From the NCBI GenBank assembly GCA_016712535.1, contig JADJQW010000002.1, forward strand, positions 434,001 to 498,000: a DNA stretch of 64,000 nucleotides, written 5' to 3'. A program made the translations under genes and the position numbers. Under the pieces are notes generated by a model. The model was given only the letters and a program-made list of their open reading frames with translations, was not told where the DNA came from and ran no database searches. Positions 8,294 through 15,718 of the stretch are shown one piece after another. Source of the stretch: Flavobacteriales bacterium. Its GTDB lineage: Bacteria; Bacteroidota; Bacteroidia; Flavobacteriales_F; PHOS-HE28. Every line of letters begins with the position of its first letter. Within the stretch, counting starts at the first letter, position 1.

Positions 8294-9400
8294 ATGACCG
8301 ATCAGGAACTCATACACCGCATAGCGCTCAGCATGCTCAAGGGAATAGGCCCGGTGAATGCGCGCAATCTCGTGGCCTATTGCGGCGGCGTGGATCCCAT
8401 CTTCACGGACAAGAAGCTGAAGAACACCTTGGAGAAGGTGCCCGGCATCGGACCGAAGCTCATCGCCAGCATCACCGATAAGAAGGTGCTGCCCGCGGCG
8501 GAGAAGGAGTTGGGATACGTGCGCAAGCACAAGCTCCGCATGCTCTTCTACCTCGATGCGGAATACCCCAAGCGCCTGAAGCAATGCGAGGATGCGCCGG
8601 TGATCCTCTTCGTGAAAGGCGATGCCGACCTTGATGAAACGCGCATGGTGAGCATTGTGGGCACGCGCACGCCCACCGAGCAGGGCAAGCAGCTCTGCGT
8701 GGAGCTCGTGCAGGGGTTGAAGGAAGCGAATGCCACCATCGTGAGCGGCCTCGCCTACGGCATCGATATCGTGGCGCACCGGCAAGCACTGAAGAATGAC
8801 CTGCCCACCATCGGTTGCGTAGCGCACGGACTGGACAAGCTCTACCCCGGCGATCATGCCGCAACGGCGAAGGAGATGGTGAAGCACGGAGCGCTCGTGA
8901 GCGAATTGCCGAGCGGATCGCCCTTCGCGCCCGGCAACTTCCCAGCCCGCAACCGCGTGATCGCCGGCCTCAGCGATTGCACCATCGTGGTGGAGAGCGG
9001 TCCCAAGGGCGGCTCGCTCATCACCGCCGACATCGCCAGCAGCTACGACCGCGAGGTGTTCGCCTTCCCCGGCCGGCCCACCGATCCGCGCAGTGAGGGT
9101 TGCAACAAGCTTATCCAGCAGAACAAGGCTGCGCTGGTCAACAGCGCCAAGGATGTGATCACCTTGATGGAATGGCTTCCCAAGAAGAAGAAGGCCCCGG
9201 TTCAAGCCGCGCTCTTCGCGGAACTGATGCCCGATGAGCAGGTGCTGATGGACCTCATCAAGGCCAAGGGCAGGATCAGCATCGACGACCTCTGCGTGCA
9301 GAGCAAATGGCCGCAAGGGAAAGTGGCTGGCCTGTTGCTGAACATGGAGTTCAGCGGGGCGGTCCGCAGCTTGCCTGGGAAGGTGTACGAGGTGAATTGA
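8294..9400 (+). CDS. dprA: DNA processing protein DprA
   Basis: The 368-residue protein loads RecA onto incoming single-stranded DNA during natural transformation. An N-terminal helix-hairpin-helix region (GIGPVNARNLV and VPGIGPKLIASI) precedes the Rossmann-like DNA-binding core with VGTRTPTEQGKQL, SGLAYGIDIVAH, the SGSPFAPGNFPARNRVIAGL block and GGSLITADIA. A C-terminal winged-helix (DML1-like, residues ~310-368, ISIDDLCVQSKWPQGKVAGLL) ends the protein. Length and order match the family. The ATG at 8294 is the natural start. The gene is divergent from the TonB receptor and shares a 126-base intergenic region with it. Confidence 0.96.
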   Translation: MTDQELIHRIALSMLKGIGPVNARNLVAYCGGVDPIFTDKKLKNTLEKVPGIGPKLIASITDKKVLPAAEKELGYVRKHKLRMLFYLDAEYPKRLKQCEDAPVILFVKGDADLDETRMVSIVGTRTPTEQGKQLCVELVQGLKEANATIVSGLAYGIDIVAHRQALKNDLPTIGCVAHGLDKLYPGDHAATAKEMVKHGALVSELPSGSPFAPGNFPARNRVIAGLSDCTIVVESGPKGGSLITADIASSYDREVFAFPGRPTDPRSEGCNKLIQQNKAALVNSAKDVITLMEWLPKKKKAPVQAALFAELMPDEQVLMDLIKAKGRISIDDLCVQSKWPQGKVAGLLLNMEFSGAVRSLPGKVYEVN

Positions 9401-9522
9401 GGTTGAAGGGTCGTGCGTTCACGCGCCGCCGCCGATTCCGCCGGTTGGGGACATGGGCTGGAGTGGCAAGAACCCTCAACCCGCGCCAACCATCAACCTG
9501 CATTCAACCTGCAATCCCCCAC
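9401..9522. repeat. TCAACC/GGTTGA-rich intergenic repeat
   Basis: Just after the dprA stop is GGTTGAAGGG; further on, 9473-9513 carries several CAACC copies (CCTCAACCC, CCAACCATCAACCTG, TTCAACCTGC). Complementary orientations could pair across the interval. The same hexamer family recurs at 15473-15496 and 43830-43985, each time in non-coding DNA. Confidence 0.5.
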
Positions 9523-9523
9523 C

Positions 9524-9531
9524 TACATTTG
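9524..9531 (+). promoter_or_regulatory. Promoter -7 box TACATTTG for gdhA
   Basis: This is an exact TAnnTTTG match, 36 nt before the gdhA ATG at 9568. Confidence 0.55.
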
Positions 9532-9567
9532 CCGCCGCTTAATCAAAAGCACCAACAAAACATCCCG

Positions 9568-10923
9568 ATGGCAAAGTCGAACAAGGCTGTTGATGCATTC
9601 ATGGCCGAAGTGAAGAAGCGCAACGGCAGCGAGCCCGAATTCCTTCAGGCCGTGCACGAAGTGGCCGAGATGGTGATCCCCTTCATCGAGGCGAACCCCA
9701 AGTACAAGGGCAAGATGCTCCTGGAGCGCATGGTGGAGCCCGAGCGCACCATCATGTTCCGCGTGCCCTGGGTGGACGACAAGGGCAACGTGCAGGTGAA
9801 CCGGGGCTTCCGCATCGAGTTCAACAGCGCCATCGGCCCCTACAAGGGCGGCCTGCGCTTCCACCCCAGCGTGAACCTCAGCATCCTGAAGTTCCTGGGC
9901 TTCGAGCAGACCTTCAAGAACAGCCTCACCACCCTGCCCATGGGCGGTGGCAAGGGCGGCAGCGACTTCGACCCGAAGGGCAAGAGCGACGGCGAAGTGA
10001 TGCGCTTCTGCCAGAGCTTCATGACCGAGCTGTGGCGCCACGTGGGCCAGTTCACGGACGTGCCCGCCGGTGATATCGGCGTGGGCGGCCGCGAGATCGG
10101 CTTCATGTTCGGCCAGGACAAGCGCTTGCGCAACGAGTTCACCGGCGTGTTCACCGGCAAGGGTGCCACCTGGGGCGGCTCGCTGATCCGTCCCGAGGCC
10201 ACCGGCTACGGCTGCGTGTACTTCGCCGAGGAGATGATGAAGCACAACAAGACCGGCTTCAAGGGCAAGACGGTGGCGGTGAGCGGCAGCGGCAACGTGG
10301 CCCAGTACGCCATCGAGAAGGCCACCCAGCTCGGTGCCAAGGTGGTCACCGCCAGCGACAGCGATGGCAGCATCTACGATCCCGCCGGCATCAATGCCGA
10401 GAAGCTCGCCTTCCTCATGGAACTGAAGAACGTGAAGCGCGGCCGCATTGAGGAGTACGCCAAGAAGTTCAAGGGCGTCACCTACAAGAAGGGCGCGCGC
10501 GTGTGGGATGTCGTGGCCAAGTGCGATGTCGCCCTGCCCTGCGCCACGCAGAACGAGTTGGACGGCAAGAACGCCAAGGACCTGGTGAAGAAGGGCGTGA
10601 AGTACGTGGCCGAAGGCGCCAACATGCCGAGCACACCGGAAGCGATCGAAGTGTTCCAGGGAGCAGGCGTGGCCTTCGCTCCGGGCAAGGCCAGCAACGC
10701 TGGTGGTGTTGCGACCAGCGGCTTGGAGATGAGCCAGAACAGCCTGCGCCTGAGCTGGACCCGCGAGGAAGTGGACCAGCGCCTGCACACCATCATGAAG
10801 AATATCCACGCCGCCTGCGTGAAGCACGGCAAGGAGGGCAAGGGCATCAACTACGTGAAGGGCGCCAACATCGCCGGCTTCGTGAAAGTGGCCGATGCGA
10901 TGCTGGACCAAGGGGTGGTGTGA
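9568..10923 (+). CDS. gdhA: NADP-type glutamate dehydrogenase
   Basis: The 451-residue hexameric-type enzyme interconverts 2-oxoglutarate plus ammonia and glutamate in the cytoplasm. Diagnostic blocks are GPYKGGLRFHPSVNLS, PMGGGKGGSDFDPKGK with the catalytic lysine, and VPAGDIGVGGREIGFMFGQ. The Rossmann segment VAVSGSGNVAQYA follows, then ASNAGGVATSGLEMSQNS near the C-terminus. Length matches the bacterial 450-residue NADP form. An upstream in-frame extension from 9307 was rejected: the ATG at 9568 begins the conserved N-terminus and follows a promoter box. Codon use is strongly biased to C/G-ending codons, as expected for a highly expressed gene. A hairpin follows the stop. Confidence 0.96.
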   Translation: MAKSNKAVDAFMAEVKKRNGSEPEFLQAVHEVAEMVIPFIEANPKYKGKMLLERMVEPERTIMFRVPWVDDKGNVQVNRGFRIEFNSAIGPYKGGLRFHPSVNLSILKFLGFEQTFKNSLTTLPMGGGKGGSDFDPKGKSDGEVMRFCQSFMTELWRHVGQFTDVPAGDIGVGGREIGFMFGQDKRLRNEFTGVFTGKGATWGGSLIRPEATGYGCVYFAEEMMKHNKTGFKGKTVAVSGSGNVAQYAIEKATQLGAKVVTASDSDGSIYDPAGINAEKLAFLMELKNVKRGRIEEYAKKFKGVTYKKGARVWDVVAKCDVALPCATQNELDGKNAKDLVKKGVKYVAEGANMPSTPEAIEVFQGAGVAFAPGKASNAGGVATSGLEMSQNSLRLSWTREEVDQRLHTIMKNIHAACVKHGKEGKGINYVKGANIAGFVKVADAMLDQGVV

Positions 10924-10944
10924 GCGCAGTACGATTCGAATGCG

Positions 10945-10972
10945 AGAAGCCCCGGCGGGAGTCGGGGCTTCT
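10945..10972 (+). terminator. GC-rich hairpin after gdhA
   Basis: Arms AGAAGCCCCG and CGGGGCTTCT (10 bp, perfect) enclose an 8-base loop, 21 bases after the gdhA stop. There is no T-run, so it is terminator-like rather than canonical. Confidence 0.6.
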
Positions 10973-11055
10973 TCGTTGGCAGGATCCCAATGCGCCTGTC
11001 GAAACTCAGTGCTGCAACCATAGCGCGCATCGCATCTTGCGCTGAACCTGCACCC

Positions 11056-14000
11056 ATGCGATCCTTCTGCCTTTCCTTCGGCTTGCTATGCGCGTTCGCC
11101 GCATCCGCGCAGACCTACGAGCGCATGGTCTCGCACGGCCCGAGCGAATCGCCGCAATGGGTGCAGCTCATGTACGCCCCCGATGCCGATCCCGGCGCGG
11201 TGCAGGCGGCCTACGATGCCTACTACGCCGTGAATCCCTTCGTGAAGAACAGCCACACGCAGTACTTCAAGCGCTGGAAGCGGGAAATCGGGCATAACCA
11301 CATCCCGAAGGACATCGCGCAGCGCGAGGCGTACGAAGAGGCCCTGGGGTCGTACCTGGATGAGAGCGCGAGCGGCGATCGCGCTGCTAACTGGACCTGC
11401 ATCGGTCCCTTCGACTGGGACCATGGCGCGGTGGATAAGAGCTATGCCTGCGGCGCGGCGCATGTCTACACGGTGGAGCAGAGCCTGGCGAACACGAACC
11501 TGCTCTATGCAGGAAGCGCTAATGCCGGCGTGTGGAAGAGCACCGACAAGGGCCTCAACTGGACCAATGTGACCAAAGGCATGATGATCGGCACGGTGTA
11601 CAGCGTGGAGCTGGACCACACGGCGCAGAACACGGCCTACTTCGGCGCGGAAGGCGATCTATGGAAGACCACCGATGGCGGCGCGAACTGGGCGAGCATC
11701 GGCGATGCGGCGTTCCAAGCCGCCAACCACACGATCCGCGACATCGTGCTGCATCCCGCCAACAACCAGATCCTCTTCGTATGCAGCAGCCAGGGCCTTT
11801 ACCGCAGCACGAATGGCGGCAGCAGCTTCACGCAAGTGCAGGCGGGATCATGGCAAGAGCTCGAGTTGAAGCCGGGCGATCCCGCCACGGTCTATGCGAT
11901 CAAGCAAGTGAGCAATCGCACCGAGTTCTGGCGCAGCACCAACAGCGGCGTGAATTTCTCGCAAGTGGGCACGGGTTGGCCATTGCCCGTGGATCCTGAT
12001 GAGCAAGAGCGAACAGAGATCGCGGTGAGCGCCAGCGCCCCTAACACCGTTTATGCGCTCTGCACCGGAGTGGCCGATGGCGGCAGCGGCCTCTACGGCG
12101 TTTACAAGAGCACGGATAGCGGCACCAACTGGACCTTTCAATGCTGCGGCACAGGTCCCGGTGGTGTGCCGACGCCAACGAACAAGAACCTGATGGGCTG
12201 GGATGATGCCGGACAGGACGATGGCGGCCAGTACTACTACGACCTCGCCTTCGCCGTGGATCCCGCCAACGCGAACAAGCTCGATGTGTGCGGGGTGCAG
12301 CGCTGGGTGAGCAACGATGGCGGGGTGACCTTCACCTGTCCAGCGAAATGGAGCCACAGCTACAAGGCGGATTACGTGCACGCCGACATCCACGATATCC
12401 GCTACTACGGCAACGAGGTGTGGGTGGCGAATGACGGCGGCATCTTTTACAGCAGCGATGGCGGCGGCACCTTCAACCGCCGCATGTTCGGCATCGCGGG
12501 CACCGACTTCTGGGGCTTCGGCGCTGGCGGATGGACGGGCAGCGCAGTGATGCTCGGCGGCACCTACCACAACGGGACGCTGCTGAAGGATAACAACGTG
12601 TACACCAACGGCTGGGTGAGCACCGACGGCGGAGACAATTTCCGCGGCTTCGTGCATCCGCAGTACGATCGCCGCGTACTGAGCGACTACGGCTACAAGA
12701 CCCTAAGCGGCGACCGCACCGTGAACAACGGTAACGCGAGCTGGGCCCGCGAGCCCAACGCGGACTACATCACCGGCCGCAGCAGCGAAGTGGTCTGGCA
12801 TCCCAATTCAGTGAACACCGCATTCGTGGGCGAGGGCAATTCGCTCTGGCGCACGGACGACAACGGCATTGGCTTCACCGAGGTGCACGACTTCGGGGAG
12901 TACGTCACCAGCATCGAAGTGGCGTTCAGCGACCCGAGCACGATGTACGTCTGCACCTACAGCGATTGGTGGGGCGATAAGAAAGTATGGCGCACCACCA
13001 ACGGCGGAACGAGTTGGACGAACATCACGCCGAGCAGCGCGACGATCAACGGCAACACCTGGGTGCCCTACGATATCGCCGTGAGCGCCACCGATCCGCA
13101 GGCCCTCTGGCTCGTGCGCACCAGCCAATACGGTGATTACCCCAACATCAACGGCTACGTGGTTTTCCGGAGCACCAATGGCGGGACGAGCTGGACCAAC
13201 ATCACCGATGCCACGCTCAACAACGAGTGGCCCACCAACATCGCGCACCAGCTGGGAACGAATGGCGGGCTGTACATCGGCACGCGCCGCGCGGTCTATT
13301 ACCGCAGCGATGCCGCCCCTGCATGGGCCCTGTGGAACACAGGATTGCCCGCGCGCATCTTCAGCACGCGCTTGCTGATCAACTACCGCGACCAGAAGAT
13401 CCGCAACGGCACCGACCGCAGCGTGTGGGAGAGCACCGTGGAAACGCCCAGCGCGCCCGTGGCCAACTTCAGCGCGGACAAGCGCACGATCACCTGCCTG
13501 GCGCCCAGCGTGCAGTTCTACGACAACAGCGTGCTCAGCGGCAACGGCTACTCGTGGAGCTGGAGCTTCCCCGGCGGATCGCCCAGCAGCAGCACCAACC
13601 GCAGCCCGCTCGTGACCTACGGCGCGCCCGGCAGCTACGATGTCACGCTCACCGTAACGGATGCGTACGGCACCAGCACGAGGACGATCACGGCCTTCGT
13701 CACCTATGCCAACTTCACGGCAAGCGCGCCGATGGTCGCGAATGCGGAGGACCAAGCCGTCACGCCAACGGGCTGGCGCCTGGAGAACGTGGATGGCCTG
13801 GACACCTGGACGAACGTGAGCGTGACCGGCCCGACCGGAGCGGCCACGCGTGCCTGGCGGTTGGACAACTACTACTACAACTCGCCCGGCCAGGAGGACC
13901 GTTTGATCACCCCCCTGATCACCTTGGCCGGAAGCGCGGGCACGCGCCTGCGCTTCCATCAGGCCTATGCTCCCTACAGCTCAAGCGGATATGCGGATGC

Positions 14001-14985
14001 GCTGCGCGTGGAGATCAGCACCAACTGCGGTACGGATTGGACCACGCTCTTCAATGCGGCCGGCACCGCGCTCGGCACCGCGCCGGTGACCACCAGCCCG
14101 TGGGCGCCCACCGCTGCCGGCCAATGGGCGTTGCGCGACCTCGACCTCAGCGCCTACGATGGACAAGCCGTCGTGATCCGCTTCGTGAACACCAATCAGT
14201 ACGGGAACCGGCTCTACCTCGACAACATAGAGGTGCAGAACAATGGACTTCGCCTGGCGCTGAAGGTCCTATTGGACGGCCCCTACGATGCGGCTGCGCA
14301 ACGCATGGGCGATGGTCTTCGCGCGGCCGGATGGATACCCGTCCTAGAGCCCTATACGGCACTTGGCTTCACGCAGGCGGCCGACGGCGGCGGCGAGCTC
14401 ATCCAGTCTGGCGTGCTATCGCGCACAGGCGATGATGCCATCGTCGATTGGGTGATGGTGGAGCTTCGCGATGCCGCAACCTCTACGAGCATCGTGGCCA
14501 CGCGTGCCGCGCTTGTGCAGCGCGATGGTGATGTGGTGGCGGAGGATGGTGTCTCGGCCATAGCGCTGCTCGCGCCGGCTGGCATGTACCGCATCGCTGT
14601 GCGGCACCGCAACCACTTCGGCGCGATGACCGCGAACGGCTACAACCTCTCCACCACGAGCAGCGTGATCGACTTCACCAGCCCTGGCCTGGCCATGCAC
14701 GGCACGGAAGCCATGCGCACGGTGGGCGCGGTGCGCACCCTTTGGTGCGGCAACGCCTTGCGCGATGCCCAGGTGAAGTACACGGGCCAGTCCAACGACC
14801 GCGATCCCATCTTATTGATCATTGGGGGAGCGGTGCCCACCAACACGGTGCCCGGTTACTATCTGGAAGATGTCAACCTCGACGGCCTGGTGCGCTACAC
14901 GGGCAGCAGCAACGACCGCGACCCGATCCTGGTGAACATCGGAGGGAGTGTGCCCACGAACGTGCGCTGGGAACAGCTTCCATGA
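11056..14985 (+). CDS. Large secreted sortilin/BNR-repeat, PKD and anchor-domain protein
   Basis: The 1309-residue protein has a signal peptide (MRSFCLSFGLLCAFAASAQ). A long propeller region follows with about eleven Asp-box motifs of the form STDxGxxW (STDKGLNW, TTDGGANW, STNGGTSW). Next come a PKD domain (~796-890, SWSWSFPGGSPSSSTNRSPL), a MAM/choice-of-anchor-type domain (~889-1065, NSPGQEDRLITPLI... RLYLDNIEV) and a ~240-residue C-terminal module that ends in two dockerin-like repeats (VKYTGQSNDRDPIL and VRYTGSSNDRDPIL). The last two parts match the M36 protease gene downstream. It is presumably exported to the cell surface; no VYPNPA-type T9SS domain is seen. Asp-box propellers bind glycans or peptides; the substrate is unknown. 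The start at 11056 is set by the signal peptide. Confidence 0.85.
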   Translation: MRSFCLSFGLLCAFAASAQTYERMVSHGPSESPQWVQLMYAPDADPGAVQAAYDAYYAVNPFVKNSHTQYFKRWKREIGHNHIPKDIAQREAYEEALGSYLDESASGDRAANWTCIGPFDWDHGAVDKSYACGAAHVYTVEQSLANTNLLYAGSANAGVWKSTDKGLNWTNVTKGMMIGTVYSVELDHTAQNTAYFGAEGDLWKTTDGGANWASIGDAAFQAANHTIRDIVLHPANNQILFVCSSQGLYRSTNGGSSFTQVQAGSWQELELKPGDPATVYAIKQVSNRTEFWRSTNSGVNFSQVGTGWPLPVDPDEQERTEIAVSASAPNTVYALCTGVADGGSGLYGVYKSTDSGTNWTFQCCGTGPGGVPTPTNKNLMGWDDAGQDDGGQYYYDLAFAVDPANANKLDVCGVQRWVSNDGGVTFTCPAKWSHSYKADYVHADIHDIRYYGNEVWVANDGGIFYSSDGGGTFNRRMFGIAGTDFWGFGAGGWTGSAVMLGGTYHNGTLLKDNNVYTNGWVSTDGGDNFRGFVHPQYDRRVLSDYGYKTLSGDRTVNNGNASWAREPNADYITGRSSEVVWHPNSVNTAFVGEGNSLWRTDDNGIGFTEVHDFGEYVTSIEVAFSDPSTMYVCTYSDWWGDKKVWRTTNGGTSWTNITPSSATINGNTWVPYDIAVSATDPQALWLVRTSQYGDYPNINGYVVFRSTNGGTSWTNITDATLNNEWPTNIAHQLGTNGGLYIGTRRAVYYRSDAAPAWALWNTGLPARIFSTRLLINYRDQKIRNGTDRSVWESTVETPSAPVANFSADKRTITCLAPSVQFYDNSVLSGNGYSWSWSFPGGSPSSSTNRSPLVTYGAPGSYDVTLTVTDAYGTSTRTITAFVTYANFTASAPMVANAEDQAVTPTGWRLENVDGLDTWTNVSVTGPTGAATRAWRLDNYYYNSPGQEDRLITPLITLAGSAGTRLRFHQAYAPYSSSGYADALRVEISTNCGTDWTTLFNAAGTALGTAPVTTSPWAPTAAGQWALRDLDLSAYDGQAVVIRFVNTNQYGNRLYLDNIEVQNNGLRLALKVLLDGPYDAAAQRMGDGLRAAGWIPVLEPYTALGFTQAADGGGELIQSGVLSRTGDDAIVDWVMVELRDAATSTSIVATRAALVQRDGDVVAEDGVSAIALLAPAGMYRIAVRHRNHFGAMTANGYNLSTTSSVIDFTSPGLAMHGTEAMRTVGAVRTLWCGNALRDAQVKYTGQSNDRDPILLIIGGAVPTNTVPGYYLEDVNLDGLVRYTGSSNDRDPILVNIGGSVPTNVRWEQLP

Positions 14986-15005
14986 GCGGGTCGCATCGAA
15001 CGAGC

Positions 15006-15033
15006 GCGCCCCGGCCGCAAGGGACCGGGGCGC
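15006..15033. terminator. Bidirectional GC hairpin between convergent genes
   Basis: Arms GCGCCCCGG and CCGGGGCGC (9 bp) enclose a 10-base loop, 20 bases after the upstream stop and 20 bases before the convergent bacilliredoxin stop. There is no clear T-run. Confidence 0.6.
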
Positions 15034-15052
15034 TTGCTTGATGCTGCTCTTT

Positions 15053-15463
15053 TCAGCAGAACTCCTCGTAGGCCATGCCTAGGTTCTCCGCGATCATCTC
15101 AGCGGTGCGGCCCTCGATGTGGTGGCGCTCCAGGAAGTGGACCAGCTTGCCATCCTTGAACAGCGCCATGCTGGGGCTGCTGGGTGGATAGGGCAGGAAG
15201 TGCTTGCGCGCTTGGATCACCGCATCGGTGTCCACGCCGGCGAATACGGTCACCAGTTTGTCCGGGCGCTTCGCGCCGCGAAGGCTGTGCTTCACTCCGG
15301 GGCGCGCTGCACCTGCCGCACAGCCGCAAACGCTGTTCACTACGCAGAGCACCGTGCCGGGCTGCGCAAGGGCCTTGTCCACTTGCTCGGGGGTCTTCAG
15401 TTCTTCGAATCCGGCGGATACCAGATCCATGGACATCGGGGCAGTGAGTTCGGGGGGGTACAT
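15053..15463 (-). CDS. BrxA/BrxB-family bacilliredoxin
   Basis: The 136-residue thioredoxin-fold protein carries the family's CGC redox motif (SVCGCAAG, C46 and C48) and the downstream cis-proline region PPSSPSMALF. Bacilliredoxins remove bacillithiol from S-bacillithiolated proteins; many Bacteroidota carry them. Full length matches the family (about 135-145). The C-terminal cysteine (EEFC) is extra and could be a resolving or metal-binding residue. The gene is convergent with the BNR protein and sits between two secreted protein genes with no obvious functional link. The promoter box at 15563 predicts a ~100 nt leader. Confidence 0.9.
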   Translation of the reverse strand: MYPPELTAPMSMDLVSAGFEELKTPEQVDKALAQPGTVLCVVNSVCGCAAGAARPGVKHSLRGAKRPDKLVTVFAGVDTDAVIQARKHFLPYPPSSPSMALFKDGKLVHFLERHHIEGRTAEMIAENLGMAYEEFC

Positions 15464-15562
15464 GCTCGTTCAGGGTTGAGGGTTGCAGGTTGGTCCAAAA
15501 AGGACCGGTTGCGGGTTTTGCGCATCCATCATTCTCCCCATTCAGTGGTTCGGATGGCGGCG

Positions 15563-15570
15563 CAAAAGTA
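15563..15570 (-). promoter_or_regulatory. Promoter -7 box TACTTTTG for bacilliredoxin
   Basis: An exact TAnnTTTG match on the minus strand, 99 nt before the ATG at 15463. Confidence 0.5.
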
Positions 15571-15668
15571 GGCTGGAGGAGCGCCTTCCTCGTCCCGTGA
15601 TCCGCGCCCTAACGCACGGAAGCGCGCCACCGATCCGGAAGGATTCCTTGGTTCATCGGCACCTCGCA

Positions 15669-15700
15669 TTGCCTCGGCACCCCATCACCCGGTACCTTCC
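15669..15700 (+). promoter_or_regulatory. Promoter TTG-N21-TACCTTCC for the M36 protease
   Basis: TACCTTCC at 15693-15700 lies 18 nt before the ATG at 15719. A TTG at 15669-15671 is at the spacing expected for the Bacteroidota -33 element. Confidence 0.5.
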
Positions 15701-15718
15701 CCGCCCTTTCAACAGCTC

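Larger units (their letters stand above)
15464..15718. other. 255-base intergenic region with divergent promoters
   Basis: No gene is seen here. It holds a GGTTGA-rich stretch (15473-15494), a small stem-loop GGTCC-AAAAA-GGACC (15492-15506) in the leader of the bacilliredoxin transcript, and two outward-facing promoter boxes (15563-15570 minus, 15693-15700 plus). Confidence 0.5.

Noticed and set aside
9307..9567. 87-residue N-terminal extension of glutamate dehydrogenase
   Set aside because: It overlaps dprA, spans the repeat region and promoter, and is not part of the family.
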